Shown piece after piece: positions 17,651 to 25,356 of a stretch of 37,614 bases of DNA. The notes under the pieces were generated by a model, which saw nothing but the letters and a program-made list of their open reading frames with translations, was not told where the DNA came from and did no database searches. A program made the position numbers and the translations under genes. The stretch spans positions 1 to 37,614 of the forward strand of contig NZ_WJOK01000037.1 in assembly GCF_009649785.1 (NCBI RefSeq), written 5' to 3'. Every line of letters starts with the position of its first letter. Positions within the stretch are counted from its first letter, which is position 1. The DNA is from Agrobacterium tumefaciens. Its GTDB lineage: Bacteria > Pseudomonadota > Alphaproteobacteria > Rhizobiales > Rhizobiaceae.

Positions 17651-18226
17651 ATGGCAAAGAAACTTACGATACTCGTCACCGCCGCCCTGATGGGCACGAC
17701 GGCTTTCGCGCCGCTTGCCATCGCTCAGGGTACAACCCAGCCAGCACCGGCAAATCCGAGTGCTCAGACCGAACCGGCAACGCCTCCCGCCACCCCGATG
17801 GCGCCGGCGGCTCCTCTGGCCAATGATAGCGCGGCCGCGACGACGGGCGGTGCTTACATCACCCAGCAGGGCGAAACGCAGATCAGTGCCAATGATTACA
17901 TCGGCAAGTCGGTTTATACCGCAGCCGACGAGAGCATCGGTAACGTCACCAACCTCATCATGGAAAAAGACGGCGGTCTCGTCGCAGCCGTGATTGGTGT
18001 CGGCGGTTTCCTCGGTATAGGTGCCAAGGATGTCGCGGTGCCTATGGACAAGGTAACGATGACCCGCAACACGCAGGACGGCACCATTCGCCTGACGACG
18101 ACCGAAACGGCGGAAACGCTGAAGGCTGCTCCGGAATTCAAGACGCTGGAACAGCAGGCCAGCGAAAAGAGCGCGGCAACGCCTGCAGCTCCGGACAGCA
18201 CCACCACGTCCGCCACCAAGCCCTGA
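17651..18226 (+). CDS. Exported PRC-barrel domain protein
   Basis: A 191-residue protein with a signal peptide (basic MAKK, hydrophobic to about residue 22, AIAQG cleavage region). A Pro/Ala/Thr-rich linker of about 40 residues follows, then one PRC-barrel domain at about 78-155 (SANDYIGKSVYTAADESIG, NLIMEKDGGL, VIGVGGFLGIGAKDVAVP) and a low-complexity Ala/Thr/Ser tail. PRC-barrel proteins of this exported type are common in Rhizobiales and often stress-induced; their biochemical role is unknown. GGAAGG precedes the ATG. The EcfG promoter upstream and the terminator downstream make this a one-gene GSR unit. Confidence 0.88.
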   Translation: MAKKLTILVTAALMGTTAFAPLAIAQGTTQPAPANPSAQTEPATPPATPMAPAAPLANDSAAATTGGAYITQQGETQISANDYIGKSVYTAADESIGNVTNLIMEKDGGLVAAVIGVGGFLGIGAKDVAVPMDKVTMTRNTQDGTIRLTTTETAETLKAAPEFKTLEQQASEKSAATPAAPDSTTTSATKP

Positions 18227-18281
18227 TCCCCTTACCTGGGAGGCAGGAGCGGGATCGACCTCAACAGGCGTCCCGCGAGAG

Positions 18282-18313
18282 ACACCGGCCATTGGCCGGT
18301 GTCTTTTTGTTTT
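18282..18313 (+). terminator. Intrinsic terminator after the PRC-barrel gene
   Basis: ACACCGGCC (18282-18290), loop ATT, GGCCGGTGT (18294-18302), then CTTTTTGTTTT. It lies between this gene and the convergent galE; the T-tract serves the plus strand. Confidence 0.93.
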
Positions 18314-18326
18314 AAATTGCGTTCGC

Positions 18327-19310
18327 TCAGTCCCCGGCGTTGCGCGAGGAATGCCAAGCCCAGGCGGATTTGATGATATCAGACAGGGAATAACGCGGCT
18401 CCCAGCCCAACACCGCCTTTGCCTTGTCGTTATTGGCGACAAGGGTGGTGGAATCGCCATCGCGGCGGTCGGTATATTCCACCGGGAAGGGGCGGCCGGA
18501 TACGTCCGAAATCGCAGCCAGCAACTCCTTCACAGTCGTGCCGGTGCCGGTGCCAAGGTTGAGTTCAACCGTTTCACCGCCCGCCAGCAGATAGTCCACT
18601 GCCCGCACATGGGCGTCGGCAAGATCGAGAATATGGATGTAGTCACGCACGCAGGTGCCGTCGCGGGTGTCATAATCCGTGCCGAACACCTTGAAGCCTT
18701 GACGCCGACCGAGTGCCGCCTCGATGGCGAGCGGGATTGCGTGGGTTTCCGGCTTGTGCCATTCGCCGATGCGGCCTTCGAAATCTGCACCTGCGGCGTT
18801 GAAATAGCGCAGCATCACCGAGCGCAGCCCCTTATAGGTGCTGTAATCCTTCAGCGCCTGCTCGACTACCCATTTGGTGCGGCCGTAGGGGTTGATCGGC
18901 GCCTGACGGTGCGTCTCGTCAATCGGCACCTGTTCCGGCAAACCGTAGGTGGCGCAGGTGGAGGAGAAAACAAATGCCGTGACCCCGGCATCGATGGCGG
19001 CAGACAGCAGGTTGAGCGAACCGATGACGTTGTTGTCGTAGAAGGCCACGGGTTGCTTTACCGATTCGCCGACTTCAATCAGCGCCGCAAAGTGGAGTAC
19101 GGCCTCCGGCTGGTGCCTGGCGAAAACCTCGTCCAGCCGCGCGCGGTCGCGAATGTCGCCCTGCTCGAAGGGTCCCCAGCGGACGAATTCCTCATGTCCA
19201 TTGGACAGATTGTCGAAAACGACCGGTTCATATCCCCGCTCAGACAGGAGAAGGCAGGTATGCGAACCGATATAGCCGGCACCGCCGACGACAAGGACTT
19301 TCTTCTTCAT
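18327..19310 (-). CDS. galE: UDP-glucose 4-epimerase
   Basis: A 327-residue short-chain dehydrogenase-fold epimerase interconverting UDP-glucose and UDP-galactose with bound NAD+. In this group it is usually called exoB because it feeds exopolysaccharide synthesis. The N-terminus has GGAGYIGSH; FDNLSNG, HFAALIEVGESV, FSSTCATYG and the catalytic PYGRTKWVVE (Tyr-x3-Lys) follow, with RYFNAAGAD and the C-terminal GTDYDTRDGTCVRDYIHI block specific to GalE. The start is ATG 19310, with AAAGGCGA upstream; a TTG one codon earlier is less likely. The gene stands alone between the PRC-barrel terminator and the terminator of the DUF883-DUF1469 pair. Confidence 0.96.
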   Translation of the reverse strand: MKKKVLVVGGAGYIGSHTCLLLSERGYEPVVFDNLSNGHEEFVRWGPFEQGDIRDRARLDEVFARHQPEAVLHFAALIEVGESVKQPVAFYDNNVIGSLNLLSAAIDAGVTAFVFSSTCATYGLPEQVPIDETHRQAPINPYGRTKWVVEQALKDYSTYKGLRSVMLRYFNAAGADFEGRIGEWHKPETHAIPLAIEAALGRRQGFKVFGTDYDTRDGTCVRDYIHILDLADAHVRAVDYLLAGGETVELNLGTGTGTTVKELLAAISDVSGRPFPVEYTDRRDGDSTTLVANNDKAKAVLGWEPRYSLSDIIKSAWAWHSSRNAGD

Positions 19311-19423
19311 CAATCGCCTTTCAGAAAAAAAACGGGACGTGCGGGAGACTGTATTTCACTTTGTTCAAATAAGGGCGGCGTGGCACTGAGCACCATCAAC
19401 CAGTCTATCCATCGCGGGTAGCA

Positions 19424-19459
19424 TAAAAAAAACTGCGCATCCATGGTCCGGATGCGCAG
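19424..19459 (-). terminator. Intrinsic terminator of the DUF883-DUF1469 operon
   Basis: CTGCGCATCC (19433-19442) and GGATGCGCAG (19450-19459) form a 10-bp perfect stem. Read on the minus strand it is followed by a long T-run. A second hairpin (ACGCGCCT..AGGCGTGC, about 19489-19507) lies directly after the stop codon. Confidence 0.9.
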
Positions 19460-19508
19460 CAGCGAATGAGAGTTTGACGAAGAGCCTTAAACGCGCCTGA
19501 AGGCGTGC

Positions 19509-19946
19509 CTATTTCTTTTTCCTGGTGTTGGCTCTGGTTGCCAGAAAGCCGGCAGCCATGGCAACGGCGAGCGTCGCGTAGGGGCGCGCCTGGATCGCCA
19601 GCGTCAGGAGCGATTGCAGCGCCAGAGGTGCTGCGGTCAAGGGAGCCGCCGTCAAGGATGCGACGGGTCGTCTTGCAACATAGGCTCTAGGACGTTTGAC
19701 GATCGCAAGCGCCACCAGCATGATGACACCAAGCAGAAACGCCGTACCGGCTACGACAAGCGCGGCCGGCCCTGCGCCGACATGCCGGGCAAGATAGATG
19801 GAACCCGCCACGACAGCAGCTACGAAGGCGATCAGGAAGAATATCCCGGTCAGCACCCAAAGGATTATCGTGGCGCGCAGGCGCCGTGTCACGACGCGTC
19901 CTTCACGCTGGGTGTCTCCCAGATAGACCAGCAATGCCTCAAGCAT
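19509..19946 (-). CDS. DUF1469 / phage-holin-superfamily-III-like membrane protein
   Basis: A 145-residue inner-membrane protein with two strong adjacent membrane helices at about 26-50 and 58-82, a basic middle (VKRPRAYVARRP) and a third weaker hydrophobic stretch at about 118-136 before a Lys-rich end. Proteins of this type are labelled phage holin family or YqjE-like. They are chromosomal, and in E. coli their relatives sit beside yqjD. It starts nine bases after the DUF883 gene and clearly shares its operon, so a joint envelope or stress role is likely. Nothing here suggests a prophage. The molecular function is unknown. Confidence 0.8.
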   Translation of the reverse strand: MLEALLVYLGDTQREGRVVTRRLRATIILWVLTGIFFLIAFVAAVVAGSIYLARHVGAGPAALVVAGTAFLLGVIMLVALAIVKRPRAYVARRPVASLTAAPLTAAPLALQSLLTLAIQARPYATLAVAMAAGFLATRANTRKKK

Positions 19947-19955
19947 GATGCGGCC

Positions 19956-20300
19956 TTATCGACGTGTGAGGAGGGCGAGCACGAAACCGACACCAACGGC
20001 GATGCCGAGGGACTGCAGCGGGTTCTTCTGGACCTGATCCGTCAGATTGTCGTTCAGCGAGGAAATTTCGTTGCGAACGCTGTCGGCCATCTCGCCGGAA
20101 GCGGTCAGTGCGTCGTCGGCCACGCGGGCGGCCTGCGCCTTCAGTTCATGCGAGGCTCCAACGCCCAGCGCCTTAACGCTCTTGGCAAGATTTGCCAGAT
20201 CTTCGCGAAGTTGGGCAAGCTGTGCTGCCACATCGGCTGCATCGCCGTTTTCGAGGGATTGCTGGATCTTGTCGTTGACGCTGCTACGCACGCTTGCCAT
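19956..20300 (-). CDS. DUF883 (ElaB/YqjD/YgaM-like) membrane-anchored protein
   Basis: A 114-residue protein with a long amphipathic, probably coiled-coil helical body (residues 5-85, many Ala/Asp/Gln heptads) and one C-terminal membrane anchor ending in Arg-Arg (PLQSLGIAVGVGFVLALL, about 94-111). This is the ElaB/YqjD architecture. E. coli members are tail-anchored, bind ribosomes and are under stationary-phase control. GGAAGGA lies eight bases before the ATG. A consensus EcfG promoter sits about 125 bases upstream, so the pair with DUF1469 is a predicted general-stress operon, the alphaproteobacterial counterpart of RpoS control. Confidence 0.85.
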   Translation of the reverse strand: MASVRSSVNDKIQQSLENGDAADVAAQLAQLREDLANLAKSVKALGVGASHELKAQAARVADDALTASGEMADSVRNEISSLNDNLTDQVQKNPLQSLGIAVGVGFVLALLTRR

Positions 20301-20428
20301 GGGTGAAGTCCTTCCTGGAACATCGTTGATGGAAATGGCGTCAGGTCAAAAAGACTGCCGCCGCGGATCAATGCCGACGCTTACGAACTTTCGTTGCGGC
20401 AGCCGTAAACCCGATTGTCCGCCATTCA

Positions 20429-20453
20429 AACGCGCCGATGCCTGCTTGGTTCC
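20429..20453 (-). promoter_or_regulatory. EcfG-type promoter of the DUF883-DUF1469 operon
   Basis: Minus strand GGAAC (20453-20449), 16-base spacer, CGTT (20432-20429), a full match. Transcription would start near 20422, leaving a leader of about 120 bases before the DUF883 start. Confidence 0.78.
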
Positions 20454-20523
20454 GCGGCTTGGCGAGTTTTCTCCCGCGGATTTTGCGGCGGGGGCAATTT
20501 TCCGGGAATTCGGTGCCGGACAT

Positions 20524-20552
20524 TTGTTTTCCTGTAACAAGCATCATATAAG
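20524..20552 (+). promoter_or_regulatory. Candidate housekeeping promoter of nspC
   Basis: TTGTTT (20524-20529), 17-base spacer, TATAAG (20547-20552), about 48 bases before the nspC start. The 299-base gap 20301-20599 therefore holds this promoter and the divergent EcfG promoter; no gene in it is convincing. Confidence 0.5.
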
Positions 20553-20599
20553 GCCCATCATCCAGACGGACCTTGACTTCAATCAATATGTGAAACGCC

Positions 20600-21697
20600 A
20601 TGCTTCAGACGCCCTATTACCTCATCGACAAGACAAAACTTCTTCGCAACATGGAGAAGATTGCCTATGTGCGGGAAAAATCCGGCGCTAAGGCGCTTCT
20701 GGCGCTGAAGTGCTTTGCAACATGGTCCGTTTTCGATTTCATGTCGCAATATATGGACGGCACCACCTCGTCGTCGCTTTATGAAGTGCGTCTGGGCCGC
20801 GAGAAATTCAGTGGCGAAACCCACGCCTATTCCGTCGCTTATGCCGACTACGAAATCGACGAGGTGATTTCGAACGCGGACAAGATCATCTTCAATTCCA
20901 TCAGCCAGCTTGAGCGCTTTGCAGAAAAGGCCTCCGGTATCACCCGGGGTCTGCGCCTCAATCCGCGGGTCAGCTCTTCGAGCTTCGATCTTGCCGATCC
21001 CGCACGTCCCTTCAGCCGTCTCGGCGAATGGGATGTCGCCAAGGTCGACAAGGTCATGGACCGGATTTCCGGCTTCATGATCCACAACAATTGCGAAAAC
21101 GGCGATTTTTCGTTGTTCGACCGCATGTTGACGCAGATCGAAGAGAAATTCGGATCGCTCCTGTCGCGTGCGGAGTGGGTCAGCCTCGGCGGCGGCATCC
21201 ATTTTACCGGCGACAACTATCCGCTCGACCAGTTCTGCGATCGCCTGGCGGCTTTTTCGGAAAAATACGGCGTTCAGGTCTATCTTGAGCCCGGCGAAGC
21301 GTCGATCACCAAGAGCACGACGCTTGAAGTGACGGTTCTCGACACGCTGTTCAATGGCAAGAACCTCGCCATCGTCGACAGCTCCATCGAAGCGCATATG
21401 CTTGACCTCTTGATCTACCGCGAAACCGCCAAGGTTTTGCCGAACGAGGGCGAACATCCCTACATGGTCTGCGGCAAATCCTGCCTTGCGGGCGATATTT
21501 TCGGCGACTTCCGGTTCGACAAGGAGCTGAAGGTCGGTGATCGTATCTCCTTTGAAGATGCGGCCGGCTACACCATGGTCAAGAAGAACTGGTTCAATGG
21601 CGTGAAGATGCCGGCGATTGCCATCAAGGAACTCGACGGCAGCGTGCGTGCCGTTCGCGAATTCGACTTTGCCGATTTCGAGCAAAGCCTGTCTTAA
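20600..21697 (+). CDS. nspC: Carboxynorspermidine/carboxyspermidine decarboxylase
   Basis: A 365-residue PLP enzyme of the alanine-racemase-fold decarboxylases. It makes spermidine from carboxyspermidine, the last step of the aspartate-semialdehyde route. The PLP lysine is in KALLALKCFA (residues 25-34). SLGGGIHFTG near 195-204 is the phosphate-binding glycine loop, EPGEAS near 230 follows, and GKSCLAGDIFG with its cysteine near 294 forms the second part of the active site. The ribosome binding site is weak (GTGAAACGCC). The dehydrogenase of the same pathway follows 59 bases later, so the two form an operon. The Agrobacterium enzyme has been studied for spermidine synthesis and biofilm formation; I recall this from the literature rather than from the sequence. 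Confidence 0.94.
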   Translation: MLQTPYYLIDKTKLLRNMEKIAYVREKSGAKALLALKCFATWSVFDFMSQYMDGTTSSSLYEVRLGREKFSGETHAYSVAYADYEIDEVISNADKIIFNSISQLERFAEKASGITRGLRLNPRVSSSSFDLADPARPFSRLGEWDVAKVDKVMDRISGFMIHNNCENGDFSLFDRMLTQIEEKFGSLLSRAEWVSLGGGIHFTGDNYPLDQFCDRLAAFSEKYGVQVYLEPGEASITKSTTLEVTVLDTLFNGKNLAIVDSSIEAHMLDLLIYRETAKVLPNEGEHPYMVCGKSCLAGDIFGDFRFDKELKVGDRISFEDAAGYTMVKKNWFNGVKMPAIAIKELDGSVRAVREFDFADFEQSLS

Positions 21698-21756
21698 ACC
21701 CTGTTTTAACATGAAACGAAGCTGATCCCTGCGGGGAAAAGGAGGCATCACCTGAA

Positions 21757-22995
21757 ATGAAGAAGAACGTTCTGATCATCGGCGCCGGTGGCGTAGCACA
21801 GGTCGTGGCGCATAAATGCGCCCAGAACAGCGATGTATTGGGAGACATTCATATTGCGTCACGGACTTTGGAAAAGTGCCGCAAGATTGTCGAGTCCGTA
21901 CGCGAAAAGAAGAGCCTCAAGACAGATGTGAAACTTGAGGCCCATGCGCTTGACGCGATGGATATCGAGGCGACGAAAGCCTTGATTACGAAAACCGGCG
22001 TAGAGATCGTCATCAACGTCGGTTCGGCTTTCGTCAACATGTCCGTTCTTCGTGCCTGCATGGACACGGGTGTTGCTTATATGGATACGGCGATCCACGA
22101 GGATCCCACCAAGATTTGCGAGGCGCCGCCGTGGTACGGAAACTACGAGTGGAAGCGCGCTGCCGAATGCAAGGAAAAGGGCGTAACGGCACTGCTCGGC
22201 GTCGGTTTCGATCCCGGCGTGGTCAATGCCTATGCCCGCCTTGCCAAGGATGAATATTTCGACAAGGTCACTTCGGTCGATATCGTCGATATCAATGCCG
22301 GCAGCCATGGCCGCTGGTTCTCCACCAACTTCGATCCGGAAATCAACTTCCGCGAATTCACCGGTGTCGTCTATTCCTGGCAGAATGGTCAGTGGCAGAC
22401 GAACCAGATGTTCGAGGTCGGCCAGGAATTCGATCTGCCGGTTGTCGGCAAGCAGAAGGCCTATATGACCGGCCATGACGAAGTGCATTCGCTATCCAAA
22501 AACATGGATGGCGCCGATGTGCGCTTCTGGATGGGCTTCGGCGATCACTACATCAACGTCTTTACCGTGCTGAAGAACCTCGGTCTTCTCTCCGAAAAGC
22601 CGGTCAAGACTGCCGAAGGTCTGGAAGTCGTGCCGTTGAAGGTGGTCAAGGCCGTATTGCCGGATCCGTCTTCGCTTGCACCCGACTATGTCGGCAAGAC
22701 CTGCATCGGCGATGTCGTCAAGGGCATCAAGGATGGCAAGGAACGCGAAGTCTTCATCTACAACGTGGCCGACCACAAGGAAGCCTACGAAGAAGTTGGA
22801 TCGCAGGGCATTTCCTACACCGCCGGCGTTCCTCCGGTCGCTGCCGCCATGCTGATTGCCACCGGCGAGTGGGATGTGAAGCAGATGGCCAATGTGGAAG
22901 AACTGCCACCGCAGCCTTTCCTGAACCTTCTGAACAAGATCGGTCTTCCAAGCCGTATCAAGGACGAAAACGGCGACCGCGCCCTGACGTTCTGA
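21757..22995 (+). CDS. Carboxyspermidine dehydrogenase (saccharopine dehydrogenase-like)
   Basis: A 412-residue oxidoreductase of the saccharopine dehydrogenase superfamily. NADPH-binding GAGGVAQVVAHKC lies at residues 9-21, INVGSAFVNMSVLRAC at about 86-101, and the characteristic GVGFDPGVVNAYARLA at about 147-162. With the adjacent decarboxylase this identifies CASDH, which reductively condenses putrescine with L-aspartate 4-semialdehyde to carboxyspermidine. A true lysine-pathway saccharopine dehydrogenase is unlikely given the neighbour. AGGAGG lies 12 bases before the ATG, a rather long spacing. A strong terminator ends the operon. Aspartate kinase (lysC), which starts the supply of aspartate semialdehyde, is encoded 2.4 kb downstream. 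Confidence 0.92.
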   Translation: MKKNVLIIGAGGVAQVVAHKCAQNSDVLGDIHIASRTLEKCRKIVESVREKKSLKTDVKLEAHALDAMDIEATKALITKTGVEIVINVGSAFVNMSVLRACMDTGVAYMDTAIHEDPTKICEAPPWYGNYEWKRAAECKEKGVTALLGVGFDPGVVNAYARLAKDEYFDKVTSVDIVDINAGSHGRWFSTNFDPEINFREFTGVVYSWQNGQWQTNQMFEVGQEFDLPVVGKQKAYMTGHDEVHSLSKNMDGADVRFWMGFGDHYINVFTVLKNLGLLSEKPVKTAEGLEVVPLKVVKAVLPDPSSLAPDYVGKTCIGDVVKGIKDGKEREVFIYNVADHKEAYEEVGSQGISYTAGVPPVAAAMLIATGEWDVKQMANVEELPPQPFLNLLNKIGLPSRIKDENGDRALTF

Positions 22996-23011
22996 TCCAT
23001 CAAGACAATAA

Positions 23012-23040
23012 AAAGCCCCGCAAAAGTGGGGCTTTTTTTG
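23012..23040 (+). terminator. Intrinsic terminator of the spermidine operon
   Basis: AAAGCCCC and GGGGCTTT stems around a loop GCAAAAGT, followed by a T7 run, 20 bases after the CASDH stop. Confidence 0.93.
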
Positions 23041-23060
23041 TGATGAAGTTTGCCGGTTAC

Positions 23061-23110
23061 TTGGCATCATCCTCGGCCTTAAGCCGAGGATCCAACGGCA
23101 CGGTAATGAC
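23061..23110. repeat. Dispersed palindromic element of alphaproteobacterial type
   Basis: ATCCTCGGC (23069-23077), loop CTTAA, GCCGAGGAT (23083-23091), followed by CCAACGGCACGG. Translated on the minus strand this gives LDPRLKAEDD, close to the DPRVKPEDD fingerprint left by a very common palindromic intergenic repeat of Rhizobiales genomes. It sits between a convergent gene pair, the usual location. Only one copy was noticed in this window. Confidence 0.6.
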
Positions 23111-23117
23111 CCGCGCC

Positions 23118-24965
23118 TCAGCCCTTTGCCGGCTTCGGTCCGCGCTTTTCGAAAGGCCGGTCCTTCTTGCCTTCGAATTTGGGCTTGTCGCCGAAGGTCT
23201 TTTTCTTTTTCCAGGGCTTGTCGTCGCCCTTGCGGTCGTCGGCTGCGCCGCCAGCATTATTGGGTTTGTTGAACTTCCGCTGGGCCGTGGCCGGGCGGGT
23301 GTCCTCACGAACACTGCCGGTCATTTCCGGCTTGCCTTCCAGCGCCTTCAGACGAATGCCCTTTTCAAGCATCATGTCCTTGCCGATGGCGGAGGTGAAA
23401 CGATCGACGGCATCGGCCGCGAGTTCCACAAAGGTCTCCGTCTGCTGCATGCGGATGGCGCCGATATCCTGACGGGTGATCTTGCCGAAGCGGCAGAGCA
23501 TGGGGATGAGCCAGCGGGGTTCGGCGCTCTGCTTGCGGCCCACCGAAAGCGAAAACCAAGCGCTGTCGGAAAAGTCGGAACGTTCACGGCGCGGCGCGTC
23601 GTTTTCAGGGGTTTCGAAGCTGTCGCGGCGCGGTTTGCGGGTATTGTCCAGCGCGACTTCGGTGATGTCTTCCGGGGCGGAACGTCCGGCGTGATAAAGG
23701 CGCACGAAGGCGGCTGCTACTTTTTCCGCGCCATGCTGCTCGAGCAGCTGCTTGACGAAATCACGCTCGTCATCGGCCACGGCCTCGGTGAGAGCCGGAT
23801 CGGCCAGGAGACGGGCACCGTCGCGTTCAACGATCTCTTCGACCGAAGGCGGGCGAACCCATGCTGCGCTGACCTTGGCACCTTCCAGAAGGCGTTCGGC
23901 CTTGCGGCGCTGGTTGACAGGCACCACGATGGCGCTGACGCCCTTCTGCCCGGCGCGGCCGGTACGGCCGGAGCGGTGGAGAAGCGTTTCCGAATTGGTC
24001 GGCAGGTCGGCGTGGATAACCAGTTCGAGACCAGGCAGGTCGATGCCGCGTGCAGCAACGTCAGTCGCCACGCAAACCCGGGCGCGACCGTCACGCATTG
24101 CCTGAAGCGCATGCGTGCGTTCGTTCTGGGTCAGTTCGCCTGAAAGCGCCACGACGGAAAAGCCGCGATTGTTCAGACGGGCCGTCAGATGGTTCACGGC
24201 CGCACGGGTGGAGCAGAAAACGATGGCGTTGCGGGCTTCGTAAAAGCGCAGCGCATTGATGATGGCGTTTTCGCGGTCGGAGCCAGTCACCAGCAAGGCG
24301 CGGTATTCGATGTCCACATGCTGCTTCTGTTCTGAAGCGGTGGCGATGCGAACGGCGTTCTTCTGGTAGCTTTCGGCAAGCTTGGCGATGCTGCGCGGAA
24401 CGGTGGCCGAGAACATCAGCGTGCGGCGGTTATCCGGCGATTCTTCCAGAATGAATTCCAGATCTTCGCGGAAGCCGAGATCGAGCATCTCATCGGCCTC
24501 GTCCAGTACCACGGCGCGTAGCGACGACAGATCGAGCGCGCCGCGCTTGATGTGGTCGCAGAGGCGGCCGGGGGTGCCGACGATAATATGCGCGCCTCGC
24601 TCCAGTGCGCGTCGTTCGCTGCGGATATCCATCCCGCCAACACAGGACGCAATCGATACGCCGGCGAATTCATAAAGCCATTCCAGCTCGCGCTTGACCT
24701 GCATGGCCAGTTCGCGGGTTGGCGCAATGGCGAGTGCCAGCGGCGCGGAAGCCTGGCCGAAACGGGTGTTTTCCGACAGTAGCGTGGTCGCGAGCGCAAT
24801 GCCGAAGGCAACTGTCTTGCCGGAGCCGGTCTGCGCGGAAACCAGCGCGTCCTTGTCGGCGAGTTCCGGCGAAAGCATGGCCTTCTGCACGGGGGTCAAA
24901 TCTTTGTAGCCGCGTTTTTCCAACGCCTGCGCGATCGCCGGGGCGATACCCTGGGTGTCTGTCAT
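23118..24965 (-). CDS. DEAD-box RNA helicase (DeaD/CsdA- or DbpA-like)
   Basis: A 615-residue ATP-dependent RNA helicase. The first RecA domain has the Q motif region (LTPVQKAM), motif I AQTGSGKT at 44-51, PTRELA at 82-87, TPGR, DEAD in VVLDEADEML and SAT in MFSATVP. The second RecA domain carries VFCSTRAAV, ATDVAARGID and HRSGRTGRAG. After a linker comes a DbpA-type RNA-binding domain (about 480-550), with a Lys/Arg/Pro-rich disordered tail (DDKPWKKKKTFGDKPKFEG). Likely roles are ribosome assembly or RNA unwinding in the cold; which one cannot be told from sequence. The leader could include the structured region at 25099-25219 if transcription begins that far upstream. Confidence 0.93.
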   Translation of the reverse strand: MTDTQGIAPAIAQALEKRGYKDLTPVQKAMLSPELADKDALVSAQTGSGKTVAFGIALATTLLSENTRFGQASAPLALAIAPTRELAMQVKRELEWLYEFAGVSIASCVGGMDIRSERRALERGAHIIVGTPGRLCDHIKRGALDLSSLRAVVLDEADEMLDLGFREDLEFILEESPDNRRTLMFSATVPRSIAKLAESYQKNAVRIATASEQKQHVDIEYRALLVTGSDRENAIINALRFYEARNAIVFCSTRAAVNHLTARLNNRGFSVVALSGELTQNERTHALQAMRDGRARVCVATDVAARGIDLPGLELVIHADLPTNSETLLHRSGRTGRAGQKGVSAIVVPVNQRRKAERLLEGAKVSAAWVRPPSVEEIVERDGARLLADPALTEAVADDERDFVKQLLEQHGAEKVAAAFVRLYHAGRSAPEDITEVALDNTRKPRRDSFETPENDAPRRERSDFSDSAWFSLSVGRKQSAEPRWLIPMLCRFGKITRQDIGAIRMQQTETFVELAADAVDRFTSAIGKDMMLEKGIRLKALEGKPEMTGSVREDTRPATAQRKFNKPNNAGGAADDRKGDDKPWKKKKTFGDKPKFEGKKDRPFEKRGPKPAKG

Positions 24966-25098
24966 CTACCGTCTTTCGGATATGAAGCTGCCTGCATCCG
25001 CCCGAAACCAATAGGTCCTAAAGTCTCCGGGGCAGCCGATGCAGGCCATTACGGCCATCTGGCCGGTTGCATTGCCGCGCTCCATACTGCGAATAGGC

Positions 25099-25219
25099 CC
25101 GTTTGTACAGTGCACTGCGGTACGCTCTTTCACAGCGCCGCATGCGGTCGCCTATTCCATCCCGACATCTTCTTTCGTCGGGACTATAAAAAAAGGCGTA
25201 CCGCATGGTTCATAAACGG
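25099..25219. other. Nested inverted repeats: candidate structured RNA between helicase and lysC
   Basis: Stems nest one inside another: CCGTTT (25099-25104) with AAACGG (25214-25219), TGCGGTACGC (25116-25125) with GCGTACCGCA (25196-25205), and inside these GCG-CCG-CATG-CGG-T-CGC (about 25135-25151) and TCCCGAC (25160-25166) with GTCGGGA (25177-25183). GAATAGGC at 25091 can alternatively pair with GCCTATTC at 25150. The fold is possible on either strand: as the leader of the helicase gene (minus), as part of the lysC leader (plus), or as a free RNA. I do not recognise the family. The rest of the 391-base gap 24966-25356 has no gene I can support. Confidence 0.5.
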
Positions 25220-25263
25220 CATTGCGTGCCCCCCGCCTTTTCGCTAAGAGACCCGCAACTTGA

Positions 25264-25287
25264 GGCTCTTTATCAAAAAAAAGAGCC
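25264..25287 (+). other. Hairpin in the lysC leader
   Basis: GGCTCTTT (25264-25271), loop ATCAAAAA, AAAGAGCC (25280-25287), 70 bases before the lysC start. It lacks a T-tract after the stem on either strand, so it is not a standard terminator. Confidence 0.4.
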
Positions 25288-25356
25288 GACTGGGTTTGTT
25301 CTTGTCCGCACCTGAAAAACGGCTGGCGGAAAAAAGGGATGGTACTGGTCAAGGCT

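Noticed and set aside
19509..19946. Prophage remnant because of a holin-like protein
   Set aside because: The holin label for DUF1469 is a superfamily name; no other phage gene, integrase or attachment site is present and the gene is in an operon with a DUF883 gene.
20301..20599. Polyamine-responsive leader RNA (speF type) ahead of nspC
   Set aside because: The proposed nspC promoter leaves only about 40 bases of leader, and no extended stems were seen.
20346..20601. Small minus-strand frames (64 and 77 codons) between DUF883 and nspC
   Set aside because: They overlap two promoters and the nspC start, and have low-complexity basic sequence without family features.
25018..25206. A 62-codon minus-strand frame upstream of the helicase
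   Set aside because: Arg/Cys-rich with no family resemblance and no good ribosome binding site; its bases are the nested stems of the candidate structured RNA.
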